The notes under the pieces: generated by a model
Databases searched by the model: none
Seen by the model: only the letters and a program-made list of their open reading frames with translations
Told to the model about the DNA's origin: nothing
In this document: positions 47,923-60,300 of the stretch, one piece after another
Position numbering within the stretch: position 1 is the first letter of the stretch
Layout: each line of letters opens with the position of its first letter
Position numbers and translations under genes: made by a program
DNA from: Mortierella sp. BCC40632
Lineage: Eukaryota; Mortierellomycota; Mortierellomycetes; Mortierellales; Mortierellaceae
Assembly (NCBI GenBank): GCA_011634665.1
Contig: WAEK01000017.1
Location: 620,001 to 684,000 of the forward strand
Reading direction: 5' to 3'
Length of the DNA: 64,000 bases

Positions 47923-50900
47923 CTAAGTCATCGAGGAGAGCGTTGTTGCCGGCGAAGACAAAGACGACGAGTCAGTCGACATTTTCTTCATCTTCTTTGT
48001 TGCCGGTCGAAACGACGCCATCTGGTGCTCACCTTCATCTTCGTCTCCATCAATATCTACATCCACTTCCTCGCCTTCATCCTCCTCACGACCTCTTCCA
48101 TACAAGCCTCTTCTCTTGGACTCCTCTCCTGTCTTGGTGACCCCTGTCTCAGCGGCCACAGCTGATGGAACAGGTTGGGCTGCTGCCTTCTCATCGACAA
48201 CCGCAGCCACTATTGCTGATGGTGCTGCTGCTGCCACAGCAGCTGTAGGCATGCTCTCGCTCAATCGACTTGCATCCCGCTTTCTGCTTTCTGAATCGCG
48301 TATCCGCTCATGCTCATACATCCTTTCGCGCTCGTATTCACGGTCTCTCTCACGATAGTGGCTGCGATATTGGTCTCGATAATGGTCTCGATATGGATAC
48401 CGCTCCCGGTAATGGTCCCGGTAGTGGTCACGATACGGATCTCGATAATCGCGTCCACGGTCGCGTTCCCTGTCACGGTCTCGCTCTCTCTCTCGCTCTC
48501 GTTCTCGCTCTACAACATCCATGGGTCCTGAGCCACCAGCACCAGCCCCACTTCCTCCTACAGAAGAATCCAAAGCTCCGTCTTCTCGCCCACCAGCTCC
48601 TCCACGGCGATGATAGTCGGTCTCATACCGGTCGCGAGCCATCTCGCGATCATAATAATTTGACCGCTCTGTATCTCGATCCTCTCCGCCTACTGCTGCT
48701 GCGCCTCCTGCTTCTTCAGTACTGGCAATTGCAGTACGTCCTGATCCATACTCACGATCACGATCATAATCCCGCTCTCGGTCGCGATCGCGTTCTCGTT
48801 CTCGTTCTCGATCTCGTTCGCCGTAGTAATAATAGTCTCGCTCCCTCTCTCGGTCGCGTTCACGCTCTCGATCACGGTAGTCGCGTGGATCTCGATCGTG
48901 ATGGCGGTCACGTTCACGGTCATAGTCCCGGTACCTCTTATCATAATCTTTGTCATAGTCCCGGTCGCGATCGTATCCTGGAGCTGCTCCAGATGCAGTA
49001 AGAGCTGCAGGCCCCGTTGGTGTCGGAGGAGCAGGCGGGGCTGTGGGAACTGAAGGCGCCGGTGGCGCCGGTGGTGCCAAGGGTGCCAAAGGTGCTGATA
49101 GCGCTAAGGGTGCTAAAGGTGCTAAGGGTGCCGATGACGCCAAGGGTGTTGATGGTGCCAAGGATGCTAATGGGGCCAAGGGCGCTGAGGGCGCTAAGGA
49201 AGCTGAGGGAGCTGAGGAGGCTGAGAGAGCTGCAGGAGTTGAGGGGACTGTTGGCGTAGTTTGCCCAGTAGTTGCCCCTGTCCCTGCCTCTGTTGTGGCT
49301 ACCCCTGATACTGGAGCCACAGGAGCCGCTGCAGAGGCTGTTGCAGGCGCTGTCGCAGTCACCGCTCCAGCGACGGTTCCGGCCCCTCCGCGGTGATCTC
49401 CATAGTCTCTTTCCAACTCCCGATCGCGCCTTTCTCCATAGTCCCGCTCCAATTCGCGTTCCCGTCGTTCACGATAATAATACTCATCTTCCTCATAACT
49501 CCGTTCGCGATCACGTTCTCTGTCTCGATGGTCATCGCGTCCAGGTCGTTCTCGGTACCGTTCATAATCTCGTTCTCTGTCGCGATCTCGCTCTCGGTCT
49601 CGTTCCCGATCGCGCTCACGTCGATCTCGATCCCTCTCTCGCGACCAGTCGTGCTCTCGGTGGTAGTCCCGTCGTCGGCCATAGTCCCGATACTGGAAAT
49701 CACGCTCTCGGTGATCGCGCTCCCGGTAGTCTCGTTCTCGGTCCCGCTCGCGGTCACGGTCCCGCTCACGATCTCGAGGATGGTGGTGATCTCGGTCCCG
49801 TCCGTAATCGTAGTGTCGTGGTCGCCCGTAGTATCCATAACTATCCCCTTCATGGCTTTCGTGATAGCTTGGCTTGGGGTGCGTCATTGGAGGTGGTGGA
49901 AGTAGAGGAGGTGGAGGTGGAGGTAAGGGTGCGCTTCCTTGCGCACGAAGATGTGCATCCGCATGGGATTGCTCTCCTACTAACGCTGTAGCCGGGGCAA
50001 CTGGTGTAGATACCACTGGCTGGTGAGACAACGTTGCTGCTGCCGACGCCATAACATGCCTTGATGCGTCGTATGGGGCTGTAGGTACAGCTATGCTCGT
50101 CGCTGTCGCTGGGGCTGGGGCTACAGTAGCAGTCGCAGCATACTCTGTAAACCGATCCGAAGTCCCTGGAATACCACTGCTTGCGCTCTTTGCTGTGGAT
50201 GACTCCGTGGCCCTTTGGGGATCCACTGTTGATGGATTCAAGCCATTGTTGGCATTGGAATATCCTGTCGCTACTGTTGGGTACATGACTGGCGGTAGAG
50301 GTGGTGGGGGTGGGGGAGGTGGAGGTGGGGGAGGTGGAGGGCCTCCATCTGGACGCCCCTGCTGACCTGGCTGTGACGAGGTCAAAGCAGCAGTCGCCAA
50401 AGACTGTACCGAACGGGGAAGATATGAAGGAGAGACTGCCGGTGGCGCGACCTGAGTCTCAACAAACCGTGGACGATGACTTGCTACTTCATCGGCTAGT
50501 TCAGAATGCACAACTGGAACTGATGCCTCAGGAAGTGTAGTCGTGTTGGCGGTAGGAGGAACAGTCTCTGTTTCTGAAGGAGCGCTTGCCGCAGGCTTAG
50601 CTGCCGTAGATCCTGACAAAACCACCAGTCCAACAGGAACTGATGTGCTAGGGGCTGTTGCTGAGCTTGGTGGTTTGATAGTGCCACTCAGAGTATGCTT
50701 CCTTGTCACACTTGGTCGCTCTCCTTCCACAGTAACATCGATGCGCTCACTCTCGCTTGCTTGCCGTGAATGGTGTCCTTGCTGAGATGATGGAGGTTGC
50801 TGCCTTGGTTTTGCGTTTGCCTTCTTTCTTTGCTTGGACTCGTACTCGTGCCAATCTCCCTCGATCTTTGGTAGTCTAAAGTCACAGCAGGGATGCAGTT

Positions 50901-53900
50901 TCATCAAAATAAATCGAACCGTAAGCACTTGCTACTCACACTCGATGACCATTCGTGCCAGCGAATAATTTTGAACAGGACAAACTTACTCTTCAGGACG
51001 GCAAGCCGGTGGCTGTTCCTCAGAAAAGTATGCAAAATTGTTCAGAGCTTCTGTCGCTGAAGGACGATGTTTCGGGTTCAGACTCAACAGTGCCTCGGCC
51101 AGGTCCAGTGCTGCAGGTGACATGACTCTTCCAAACATATCTCGGAATCTAGACGCCCTATTCTCCGAATTAAGATGCTTGATCAGCTCATACCATGGCA
51201 GCTGCTCAACCCCTGGCCATGTGTCCTTTTGTGGAGTTCCCATCGTCTTCCAGATATGGTCCAATTGCGTGATCTCGTTATGACCCTGAAAAATCGGTTT
51301 CCGGGTAAAGAGCTCGACCATGATGCATCCTGCACTCCACATATCCACCTCTGGTCCGTATGCAGTTGCTCCAAGGATAAGCTCTGGTGGCCGATACCAC
51401 AAAGTAATAACACGATTCGTGTAATCCCGTTTGGTCCGCTTCTGAAAGAGTCTTGCCAGTCCAAAATCTGCCAGCTTGAGTTCTCCTTTCTTGTTGACCA
51501 ACAAATTAGATCCTAAGAGAAATTGCTGTTAAATCGCTACTTACATGGGCAAGCACAAACTTTAGCCTCGGCACAAATCAAAAGCATACCTTTGATATCT
51601 CGGTGAAGGACACCTTTGTGATGCAAGAATCCAAGTCCTTCCAATAGCTGTCTCATTAAGCACTTGATATGCTCTGGGCGAAACTTGAGCTGAGGGTGTC
51701 CTAGAATTCCTGTAAGGTCGTGGTCCATGTACTCGAAAACCATGTAGACTGCGCCCTTTGAGACCATTAGCTCTTTCAGGCTGACAACATGGTGATGGTT
51801 CAACGTCTGGAGTAGTTTGATCTCTCTCATCGCAGTAATAGGAAACTAAAAGGTTTTTTAAGAGGAAAAAATAAATGTGTCAGTCTAAAGTTTAGATCTT
51901 TTTGCAGTTAAGAAGCTTTGAGATACTAAATTGTTTCCAATTGAGTCGATTTTTGTTTTTAAAGCATACCCCATCTTTTTCAGCCTCCATTCGGATTCGC
52001 TTCAGGGCTACAAACTCTCCCGTTTGCTTGTTTCTGGCCTTATAGACCTTACTATAGGATCCCAAGTGAACAAGAGAAAACATAGCGAATGTTAGCACCT
52101 TGGTCAGATTAGCATAGACATCTACTTGTAGATGCAAGAACAGCTCCCTGGTTGAAAGAAAGAATAACCTACCCATATGTGCCTTCACCAACTTGCCCAA
52201 CGCGCTCATAGAGGTCTTCACCTCTTGGCAGCGCAAGCCCAGGCGTGAGTGGCGTATACGGTAGTGTAGGCTCGACGACTGTGGGAGGTGGGATAGGGAT
52301 AAAATTGGGTGCATGTTCAACTGGACGACCGTGCACAGCAGGGTCAGGATGTGTCGCATACGGATCAGGATGAGGTCCTCCCACGCCTCCTGCCAAATAT
52401 TTTGGATCGCCCATTGGGTGTCTTGGTGCCCCACTACTAGTACCATTCTCATGGTAATATTCGCGGTCATCGGGCGGTATCTTCGCACTGTCTGGCTCTC
52501 GGTCACGCTCACGATCTCGACTCCGTTCTCTGGGTGCTCGATCTCTATCATCCCATTCGTGACGGGTGTTGTATCGGTCTCCTTCGTAATCATAATCCCT
52601 GGAACGGTCCCAGCTCCTGTAACGCACGCGACCACGATCACGCTCACGATCCTGGCCTCGATCTCGATCATATCCATAATCTCGTGAGTGGTAATCAGAT
52701 GGTGGCGGAGGCGGTCCCTTGGAGGAATGACTTTCTCCTTCAATCTCGCCTTCTTTCCAACCTGCTGCAGCAGGAGCAGCAGCAGGTGGTGGTGGTGGTG
52801 GCGCTACTGGGGCTGTACTCGCTCCAACACTTCCATGGTAGCGATCTCGATCTGCCTCCGTACTGTCATATCGTGCGCTGTCTCGTGCCCGCACTGCATC
52901 ATCAAACTCATACTCGCGCCTTGAATCGCGAAGGTCATAGTCTTTGCCATCTCGATAATGTCGTTCATGTCTGTCATGTCGATATCCACGATAATCCCGA
53001 TCGCCGGAATGCTCGCTCTGATGGTATCGATAATCATGTCGGTATCCTCGATCATACCGGTAGTCTCTGTCACGGTCATAGTCCCGCTCATGACTGTGCT
53101 CGCGACTGTAACGGTCCCGATGACGACTCCCCCGGTCTCGTTCTCTTGAGCGGTCATACCGACTCCGGCCATAACGATCTCGGTCTCGCTCTCTCTCTCT
53201 TTCGCGCTCTCGGTCCCGTTCACGATAGTCTCGATCCCGCTCTCGATCCCTTTCACGATCCCGTTCTCGCTCACGGTCACGTTCCCGGTCGCGCTCCCTG
53301 TCTTGGTCGCGGTCTCGTTCCCTAGATCGCTCAGTACGGTCACGGCTTTGCTCTCGACGCCAGTCCCGTGTAGCTCCGTAATCCCGGAAACTTGGCGGAT
53401 TTAAGACCGGCTCCTTGGGGACAATATCTTGGGCTAGCTGTGGTTTTCTTCCAAGGATCTCGTGCTGAAGATCAAGCTCCCGTTGTAGTTGCAGTGCTGC
53501 TGCTGAAGCTGCTGCTGCAGATGATAAGGATCCAGAACGTCCTGCTGATCTGTTGTATGTGGAGGAGGACCCAGAAGAGAAGCTTCCGCTGCTATGATGA
53601 CTAGTGTTGTTGGAGGCAGCGGCTGGGTTGCCAGCACTGGTATAAAGTGATTCGGAGGCACGCGCGGACTGGAATGGAAGCGCTGGGTTGGGGAGCGGCT
53701 TTGCAACTGCAGGGACCGTGAAAGAGGTAGGCAAGGATGCCGACTTTAAGACCGCTGCTGCTGTAGTTGTGGTTGTTGCTGTTGTTATTGATGATGTCAT
53801 GACTGTTGAATTGGTCAAGTAGGTAGAAGAGTTTGCTGTAATAGTCGTGGTAGAAACATCCTGTAGATTGGACGACATTCCCATGACATTGGCTACTGTT

Positions 53901-54037
53901 GGATCAACATTGTCCTTTGTGGTCTCTGTAAACAGGGTTGTAGATCCGATCAGTGCCCTCTCTTGAACTTGTGCTGCACCATATTGTCCTTGCCTCGGGT
54001 CCTGACTCGAGGCTTGTGACATGTCGTCCTGGTTCAT
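47923..54037 (-). CDS. giant CDK12/Ctk1-like RNA polymerase II CTD kinase
   Basis: Five exons: 54037-52173, 52051-51970, 51845-51590, 51512-50990 and 50875-47923; 1,892 aa. The kinase domain (about 612-905) has the Gly loop VGEGTYGKV, Lys639 (VALK), the cyclin-binding helix as PITAMRE (651-657), HRDIKGSN (Asp732), DFG (750-752), T-loop Thr766 (RDYTNRVITLWYRPPE) and a C-terminal extension ending ACRPEELPKIEGDWHEYE, as in CDK12/Ctk1/Lsk1 kinases that phosphorylate Ser2 of the polymerase CTD with cyclin K or Ctk2. N-terminal residues about 190-520 and C-terminal residues about 1030-1840 are packed with RERDRE, RYRD and YDRD repeats plus Ala/Pro/Thr-rich blocks and poly-Pro. These RD/RE regions probably target nuclear speckles or RNA-processing factors (inference). 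Yeast Ctk1 is only about 530 aa. The first ATG in frame is at 54037; an upstream open stretch has only a TTG. A TYG/KVY exon junction interrupts the Gly loop. Confidence 0.9.
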
Positions 54038-54414
54038 GGCCTTGCTGAGAAAGGTGATGGTCAATCCAACAAGCGTGCGATGAATTAGCGATCAAAAACG
54101 AGTGAGAGAAGAGCAGAAGTAACTCATAGAAAATGAATAACAAGGAAATGGCCCATGAAAACCCAGAGGTGCAAGATGTCAGGACGCCAAATCTGTTACG
54201 GCCCCATCCGCGGTCGGTCGGTCGGTGACGTAATAGGTGGCCTCTCTCTCTGCCTTGCACGCAGAGCGTACAAATCTTCTCTTTCACTCTCTCTCTCATC
54301 TCTTTATCTTTCACTATCTCTCTCACTATCGATCTCTCACTATCTATCTCTTTCTCTCTATCTCTCACTCTCACAATCATACAATCACCTATACAATCAC
54401 AATATCAAAATCAC

Positions 54415-54425
54415 ACTATATAAAT
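54415..54425 (+). promoter_or_regulatory. TATA-like element after a CT-rich stretch
   Basis: A CACTATATAAATTGGG context follows 170 nt of CT/CA-rich sequence, resembling a plus-strand core promoter. The first ATG downstream (54590) opens only 17 codons and closes at the first repeat copy. It could serve a non-coding transcript or a decayed gene; no transcript evidence is available. Confidence 0.25.
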
Positions 54426-54620
54426 TGGGAATTGTGCTTGCTACTGCTGTCGCTGGTATCCCATCTTTTTTACCCTTTACCTCATTGCTCTCACCTATAC
54501 TATCCTACAATTGCCTGCAATCTCACATCATTGTAATAATCCATTTTAGTGCATTATTGTGCAAATATCGCTTACCTTGCCCTCAAACAATGGTAACGAC
54601 CGAACCAGAAGGAATTACAA

Positions 54621-54851
54621 CAGGAGCTTACTCCGGTAGTTGAATGGATCACCATGATCCCTGTGACAGGAGCTCGCTCCGACAGTTGAACGATCCCTGC
54701 GACAGGAGCTCACTCCGGCAGTTGAATGGATCACCATGATCCCTGTGACAGGAGCTCGCTCCGACAGTTGAACGATCCCTGCGACAGGAGCTCACTCCGG
54801 CAGTTGAATGGATCACCATGATCCCTGTGATAGGAGCTCGCTCCGACAGTT
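54621..54851. repeat. 82-bp higher-order tandem repeat (46 + 36 bp subunits)
   Basis: Alternating subunits: A of 46 bp at 54642, 54724 and 54806, B of 36 bp at 54688 and 54770, plus a partial B at 54621-54641. Both share GATCCCTG.GACAGGAGCTC.CTCCG.CAGTTGAA. Subunit A adds a 10-bp block that completes the dyad GGATCA-CCA-TGATCC, and holds a second dyad GGAGC-TC-GCTCC. Copies are almost identical, implying recent or homogenised duplication. The period is not a multiple of three, so a coding role is unlikely. Confidence 0.85.
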
Positions 54852-54992
54852 GCGAGTGATCTTCTTCAAAAACCAGGCGACATCGGAAAGAAAAAGATGT
54901 CTTGTAAATCACTCGATATTTAGGGCATCTATCCAGGACATTAGGCACCACGAATGACTACGCTCTACTCTCGTTAATACATCATACTTTGT

Positions 54993-55368
54993 ATGCTTAG
55001 TGTCATTGTTAGTGGAATCATAAATACCCTTTCACCAATAGCACATCAGTTCACCATGTCATCCAGGATTATGTCAGAGTCGAAGATGCCTTGCCTATCC
55101 AACGCCTTCCCAGTCATTGGCGAGCTCCGCGAAGACCTTTTGTCGCATTTGTATCCAGATCCTGAGGATCCAGCTGAGACCTGTGTTGAGTCTCTGCAAA
55201 ACAAAGTTTTTCAGTACCTGTCTCAAAACAAACACTTCCAGCCAGCAAACTCGAGCTCAAAAAGACAGATACATTGTTCTCAAGATCTTGTCACAGATCC
55301 TGATCTGGCTCGAGAATGACAAATTCACCCAGCCGACATCCGAGCATGTCTTTGTACCTCAGTTTTAA
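54993..55368 (+). pseudogene. frameshifted coding relic of unknown family
   Basis: One plus frame reads ELREDLLSHLYPDPEDPAETCVESLQNKVFQYLSQNKH, and a second overlapping frame continues protein-like as KDRYIVLKILSQILIWLENDKFTQPTSEHVFVPQF to a stop. Joining them needs one frameshift near 55250. The pattern recalls repeated lineage-specific proteins of Mortierella-type fungi (memory only, low certainty). Nothing intact continues downstream. Confidence 0.3.
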
Positions 55369-57315
55369 GAACACTAATGTCGGGTGCCAGGGCTGGGACT
55401 GCTTGGTATCTTGGAATCGACATGGGTCATGTTGGCGACATTGTTTTGATCATTGGGAACCATACCGCTGATGGCTAGTATGGTGTAACAACTGTTGTCT
55501 GAATCTCCTACAGTATCTTTTGAAGGATTGAGACAGCTTCCAGGCCATGTACTGAGGAAGGTAGTAGTTAGAAGGCAATGCGAGGAGATCGGCGTAGTGT
55601 GACCCCAGAGGTTATCTACAGCTGACTTTTCATTTAGTGGCACTCTGTATAAAGAAACACTCTTTGCAATGAAGACTTGAGGAGATCCCGATTCCGGGAC
55701 ATAGTGATATAATGAAACTCTTCAATTGTGATTGAAACCAAGGAGCCTTTAGCCTCTTCATCAATCTCGCTCTCGCTTTCAAGCATACCGCCGTCTAGGG
55801 CCTCTTGGACTCATGTGTGTCAAGAGACTATGAGTTTTTGTCGGGACCGTCGATGCTTTGGACTTTCTGTACTTGCAAAGGTGCAGTCATTGTTCGATCG
55901 ATGAGAATGGCAGGGATGGAATTGGGATGGGTAATGAAAAAAGGAAAGCAGGGAGGAAGAGTTCAAAGTATTTTCCCAAAGGTTAATGCAATACACAGTC
56001 ATTGCCATAAAAGCACATAACACAAACGCAAAAATGTGTATTGCCATTTGCAGGTGCGTCATAGCTTGTATGATCAGAGTGATGAACTCTTGAATCGTCA
56101 GTAAAGTTATATGACCTGACAAAGGTGCCGGTCTATTGAGCTGGAGACAACATACATGTATTCATCATCCAAGGCCCCAGCGCAATTTGACCCTCGCAGA
56201 GACCATGGACTGAGACTGAACACACGAACCAAGCGAAGATAAGCACAGAGATGTGACGCTAAGCACCATCGAATTGAGAAATTTAAAGCCGATAATTGAA
56301 GTAGGAAACAATGACCATGGCTTCAGAAAAACAATAGAGATTGGATGTCAAGATCTTGGCGCAGGGTATGGTCTACTCTTGTATTTACTGTTAACGCCAA
56401 AATTGGAGTAACCTGTCCATGCTACTATGTGGCTATTCACACCCTGTTAAAGAATCGAGACTTCCTTCTGCAAGTATAGATTATACATGTCCCGATGGTG
56501 AAAGCACTCTGACACTTTGTCCCCCTGGACCGTCTGGAATAAGAGGGTATCTTTCCCTTTTTTCTTTTTTCATTTTTTTTTCAGTCAAGTGTACTATGTA
56601 CTACTGTACTGAACACCAGGAGGCACACCAGTCAACGGGCGTGAGCCCCATGCTTGCTATTCCGGGCAACACATGCAAACGAACCTTTCGAGGCTACTCA
56701 TCCATCTGAGGCGGCCCATTGGCTACGACACCGCCGTGACCTTAATTAAGGTCGAGGTAACCTGCGACAGGGCCCTCGTTCTGCATGTATTACCCTGTAA
56801 CAGATCGAAGTCCCCCAACCCGCGGGCGGTGCAAAAGAGGGAATAAAACATCCAGTGGAAAGAGCGAAAGCCATCCTTGTGTTTTCTTCTTATCCCGTTT
56901 TACCTTTCTTGGTTTGCCCCTTTTCCATGCCAGCATTGAATCTTTAGTTTTTCCCAACCACTCTCTCCCTTCGAGACAAGACAAGGCTGTCGCATCGACC
57001 ACCCCTTGGCTCCTGGCCATCTCTGTTGCACCCACACTGCGCACTGCACACTCGCCTCGTCTCTCTCGTCTCTCGTCCTTTTTTTTTTTTTTGCTCGGAC
57101 TGTCTTTGCTCCGCCCCTTGCGTCTCCTCCTTCACTCGTCCTCACTTTACCTCTCCCGAGCAAACGAGCGAGTCTTCTCGCCTTCTTCCTTTCCTTTCTC
57201 TCATCTGCATTGAATTCTTGCTTCTTGCCTCCCACCCCATCCCCTTCCCCATTCTCTCTTTCTTTCTCCTTCTTCTTCATAGTGCCTGACCACTGTTGTC
57301 CTCGCTCTTCATCCA

Positions 57316-60300
57316 ATGCCACAAAACAGCGCGGGCTTCGCTCGCCTTCAGAGTTCGCCAGACCCGCAAGAACAAGTTCAGGGACACAGGCATGGACTTG
57401 CACAAACACAGGAACATGCCCAGAACCGCGGGCGAGGACTTGGCCACTCCCCGTCCACCACTACCAATACGAATACCCAATACTTGATCCCACAAGCGTT
57501 CCCTATCTCGGCCCCATTGCTTTCTTCGACCTCGACTTCACAGACACAACCTTCATCTCATTCTTCAGGTACCTCGGGCCAGCCTTCTTCACTCAACAGA
57601 CAGCGTCGCCTTGGTTCTCGCATCAGTCGTCGGGCCGCCTCTCCGGCTTCTGCGAACTCTACACGTCAGAATGACCTGGCCTCTGTGGCTCAACAGGGTC
57701 AGATCCGCCCACAGAGATCGTTTATGATGCGACAACGCCTTCGGCGATTCCAGTTCGATGACGAGGACGATGATGACAACCAGCCACCACCAATGCCTCA
57801 GCCCGTAGTGACGCCTTCCACATACTCGACAATACAGCAGGACCCTGTACATGGCTCATCTGCGCAGAAACAAGGTCAGCCTGTGAGCAAACCATTACCA
57901 CTCTTGCCTGGTCAACCCTTGACAGGGTCCCATGCAGCAGCGGCTGCAGCAGCCAGTGGCGGTGCTCATGCATCTAATTTAAACAAAAGCACGACCAGTG
58001 GCGGACTCCCTCGACGACGACACGCAAGCTATCGCCGTGTCCTTCGAGAACCCACCCAGGACGATAAGAGCAACAACAGCTCATCCTCTGTCGCTACCAA
58101 CAGTACGTCCCAACGAAAAGATCGGACAGGACATCGTCCCAATAGAACTTTTACACGGACAAACAGTAGTCAACCCAATTCAGGAGAACTTCCCACCTCG
58201 GGTCTATTGCATTATTCTGCAGATGATGATGATGATGAGACAGGACATGGACGGCACGAAAGCCTAGAAGACGATGAGATGGATGACTACAGTCAGGGAC
58301 AACCGTTTCTACAACCTCAGGATCGTCCCAGACCAGAGACACCTCTTTCAGTACGGGTCGCAGCAGGAGTTGGATCCGGATATAGTGCTCATGGCAGTAA
58401 TGGAGGTAACCAGGGACCGAAACGTGGTCGATTTAGGGACCGACTTGGTATCGAAGACCAGGACTTGAACTCATCCGAGGCAATTGAATTACACCCGACA
58501 AGACATATGAGAATGGATCTCCACAACATTGACTTGGAAGATAACCTCAACCCCTCATGGAGAACCCAAGCTGGATCGAAGGAAGAATATAATGAGCAGG
58601 CGTTGGAGGCTCATCGGCCACAGCGGCCATCCGAGTCGGAACAGCAAGCCCCAGGTCTTCAACGTTACCGCCACAGTCAACACCGCCATCCACGCTTGTC
58701 CAAGATGCTTCATGGAAACAGACCCGACCGAGGATTGTTCCCCTACCGATCCCGAGCAGAGAACTGGTGGGCGTTCAAGACGTTTTTTCGACGGTTCTTT
58801 CTGGTGTTTTTGATTATCCCAGGATGGATTCTTCCTAATGTTTTGCTGGCCATGGCCAAGGCCGAGCAAGAACACGATGACGATGAGAAAAAGGGTGAAG
58901 GGGGCGCTCATGGACCGTCACTTAGCAAAGGAGCCAATTTGGCTGTATTCTTGCTAAACATGTTTGCGATGATGCACCTTGGAAAGGCGGCGGGCGCATG
59001 TCTGGAAGAACTCGTCCCTAAACTGGGCACGGTAAGAAGTGGTTTCTTCTTCTTCTTCTTCTTTTTTTAGTGTTGTAAACTTTGGCTTGTTGCATGGATG
59101 ATCCAGTGACAGGAAAGAGAGGTATATTTTTTTTAATCTATTTGGCGGTGCCGACCTCCTATTTCTGGTTTGCATAGAGTATTGTCAGTATCTTTGATGC
59201 GATGACAAGCAGTTCGGTCGAGTTGGCTGTAGCCGCCTTTGCACTCATCAAAGATATGGTCCGAGTAGTTCAAGCGGCAATGCTTGGCGCCATCTTGAAC
59301 AACCTTTTGTTGGTGAGTATGACATCTTGGTTCCCTCCCCTTTTTATCAGCATGGCCAATCCGGAGAGAGAGCTACTGACAAATTGGTCCTTTTATTGTC
59401 ATTTTCACCTCCACCCTCCCACCCCCTGCGAAACATAGATGATGGGCATTGCCTTTGTTGTAGGAGGCCTTTCCTACAGAGAACAAACAATCCAGTCCGA
59501 TACCTCTCAAACAGGCATGAATCTCCTCATGATTGTTTGCATCTCTTATGTGGTCCCAATAGCACTGGAAAAGACCTTTACCGACTTTCGGATCCAACAA
59601 CTCCCAGAACACCTGAAACAGGCAGAACGCGTCGAACAAATGAATGAGATTCATGATATTGTTGAGAAGGACATCTGGACAATCAGCAAGATCATGGCTC
59701 CTATCATGTTGGTCCTCTATGGTTGTTGCTTGCTCTTCCAATACCAAAGCCGATCCTTTATGGTCACGCCCGAAGTCAAGCATCAGGGTTCACATACAGT
59801 TCATAAGCGGAATGTTCATTACTGGGTGGCAGGATTGGGTTACACGGTCATGTTGACAGCCCAGATATACTCGGCCTCGTTGTTAGTTCATTCCGTGGAA
59901 GCACTTGGGAGACAGTTTGAACTGAACGATACCTTTGTTGGATTTATCCTACTACCCATTGTCCTGATTGCGGATCTTCAGGAGGAGGTCATTGCGATCA
60001 AGGAAAGCAAACGGAATCGGTTGGACCGGTGCATTGCGCTGATGATTGGAAGCTGTATGCAGATTGCATTATTGGTGACCCCACTGTTGGTGATTTTGGG
60101 CTGGATCATTGATGTCAAGATGACCTTCCGATTCACGCTGATGGAGGCGGTTATTCTCGCAGGCTCGGTGCTGATGGTCAACTACCTGCTCCAGGACAAT
60201 GAGACCAACTGGCTCGAGGGAGGCATGATGTTGGCCGTGTTTGTGATGTGTGCGATCGCATTCTACTTTGATACCACAGGACTCGAGCCAGAGGTTGGTG

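Larger units (their letters stand above)
54038..57315. other. upstream region of the kinase and antiporter genes, with repeats and relics
   Basis: Divergent intergenic region of 3.3 kb. It includes a CT-rich stretch with TATCTCTC units (54241-54370), a TATA-like element (54415-54425), the 82-bp tandem repeat (54621-54851), a frameshifted coding relic (54993-55368), a patch from 55370 to 56710 with broken frames, and a CT-rich leader (about 57040-57290) just before the antiporter ATG. No intact gene was seen. Confidence 0.5.

Noticed and set aside
48116..50540. Several plus-strand frames of 80-240 aa inside the kinase gene
   Set aside because: They are antisense shadows of the RD/RE-coding repeats, whose regular CGN/GAN codons keep other frames open.
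54038..54064. Upstream extension of the kinase start to 54064
   Set aside because: The first codon there is TTG, not ATG, and an AG precedes the true ATG region; the first ATG in frame is at 54037.
54621..54851. CRISPR-like alternation of repeats and spacers
   Set aside because: The supposed spacers are identical between copies and the context is fungal; it is a two-subunit tandem repeat.
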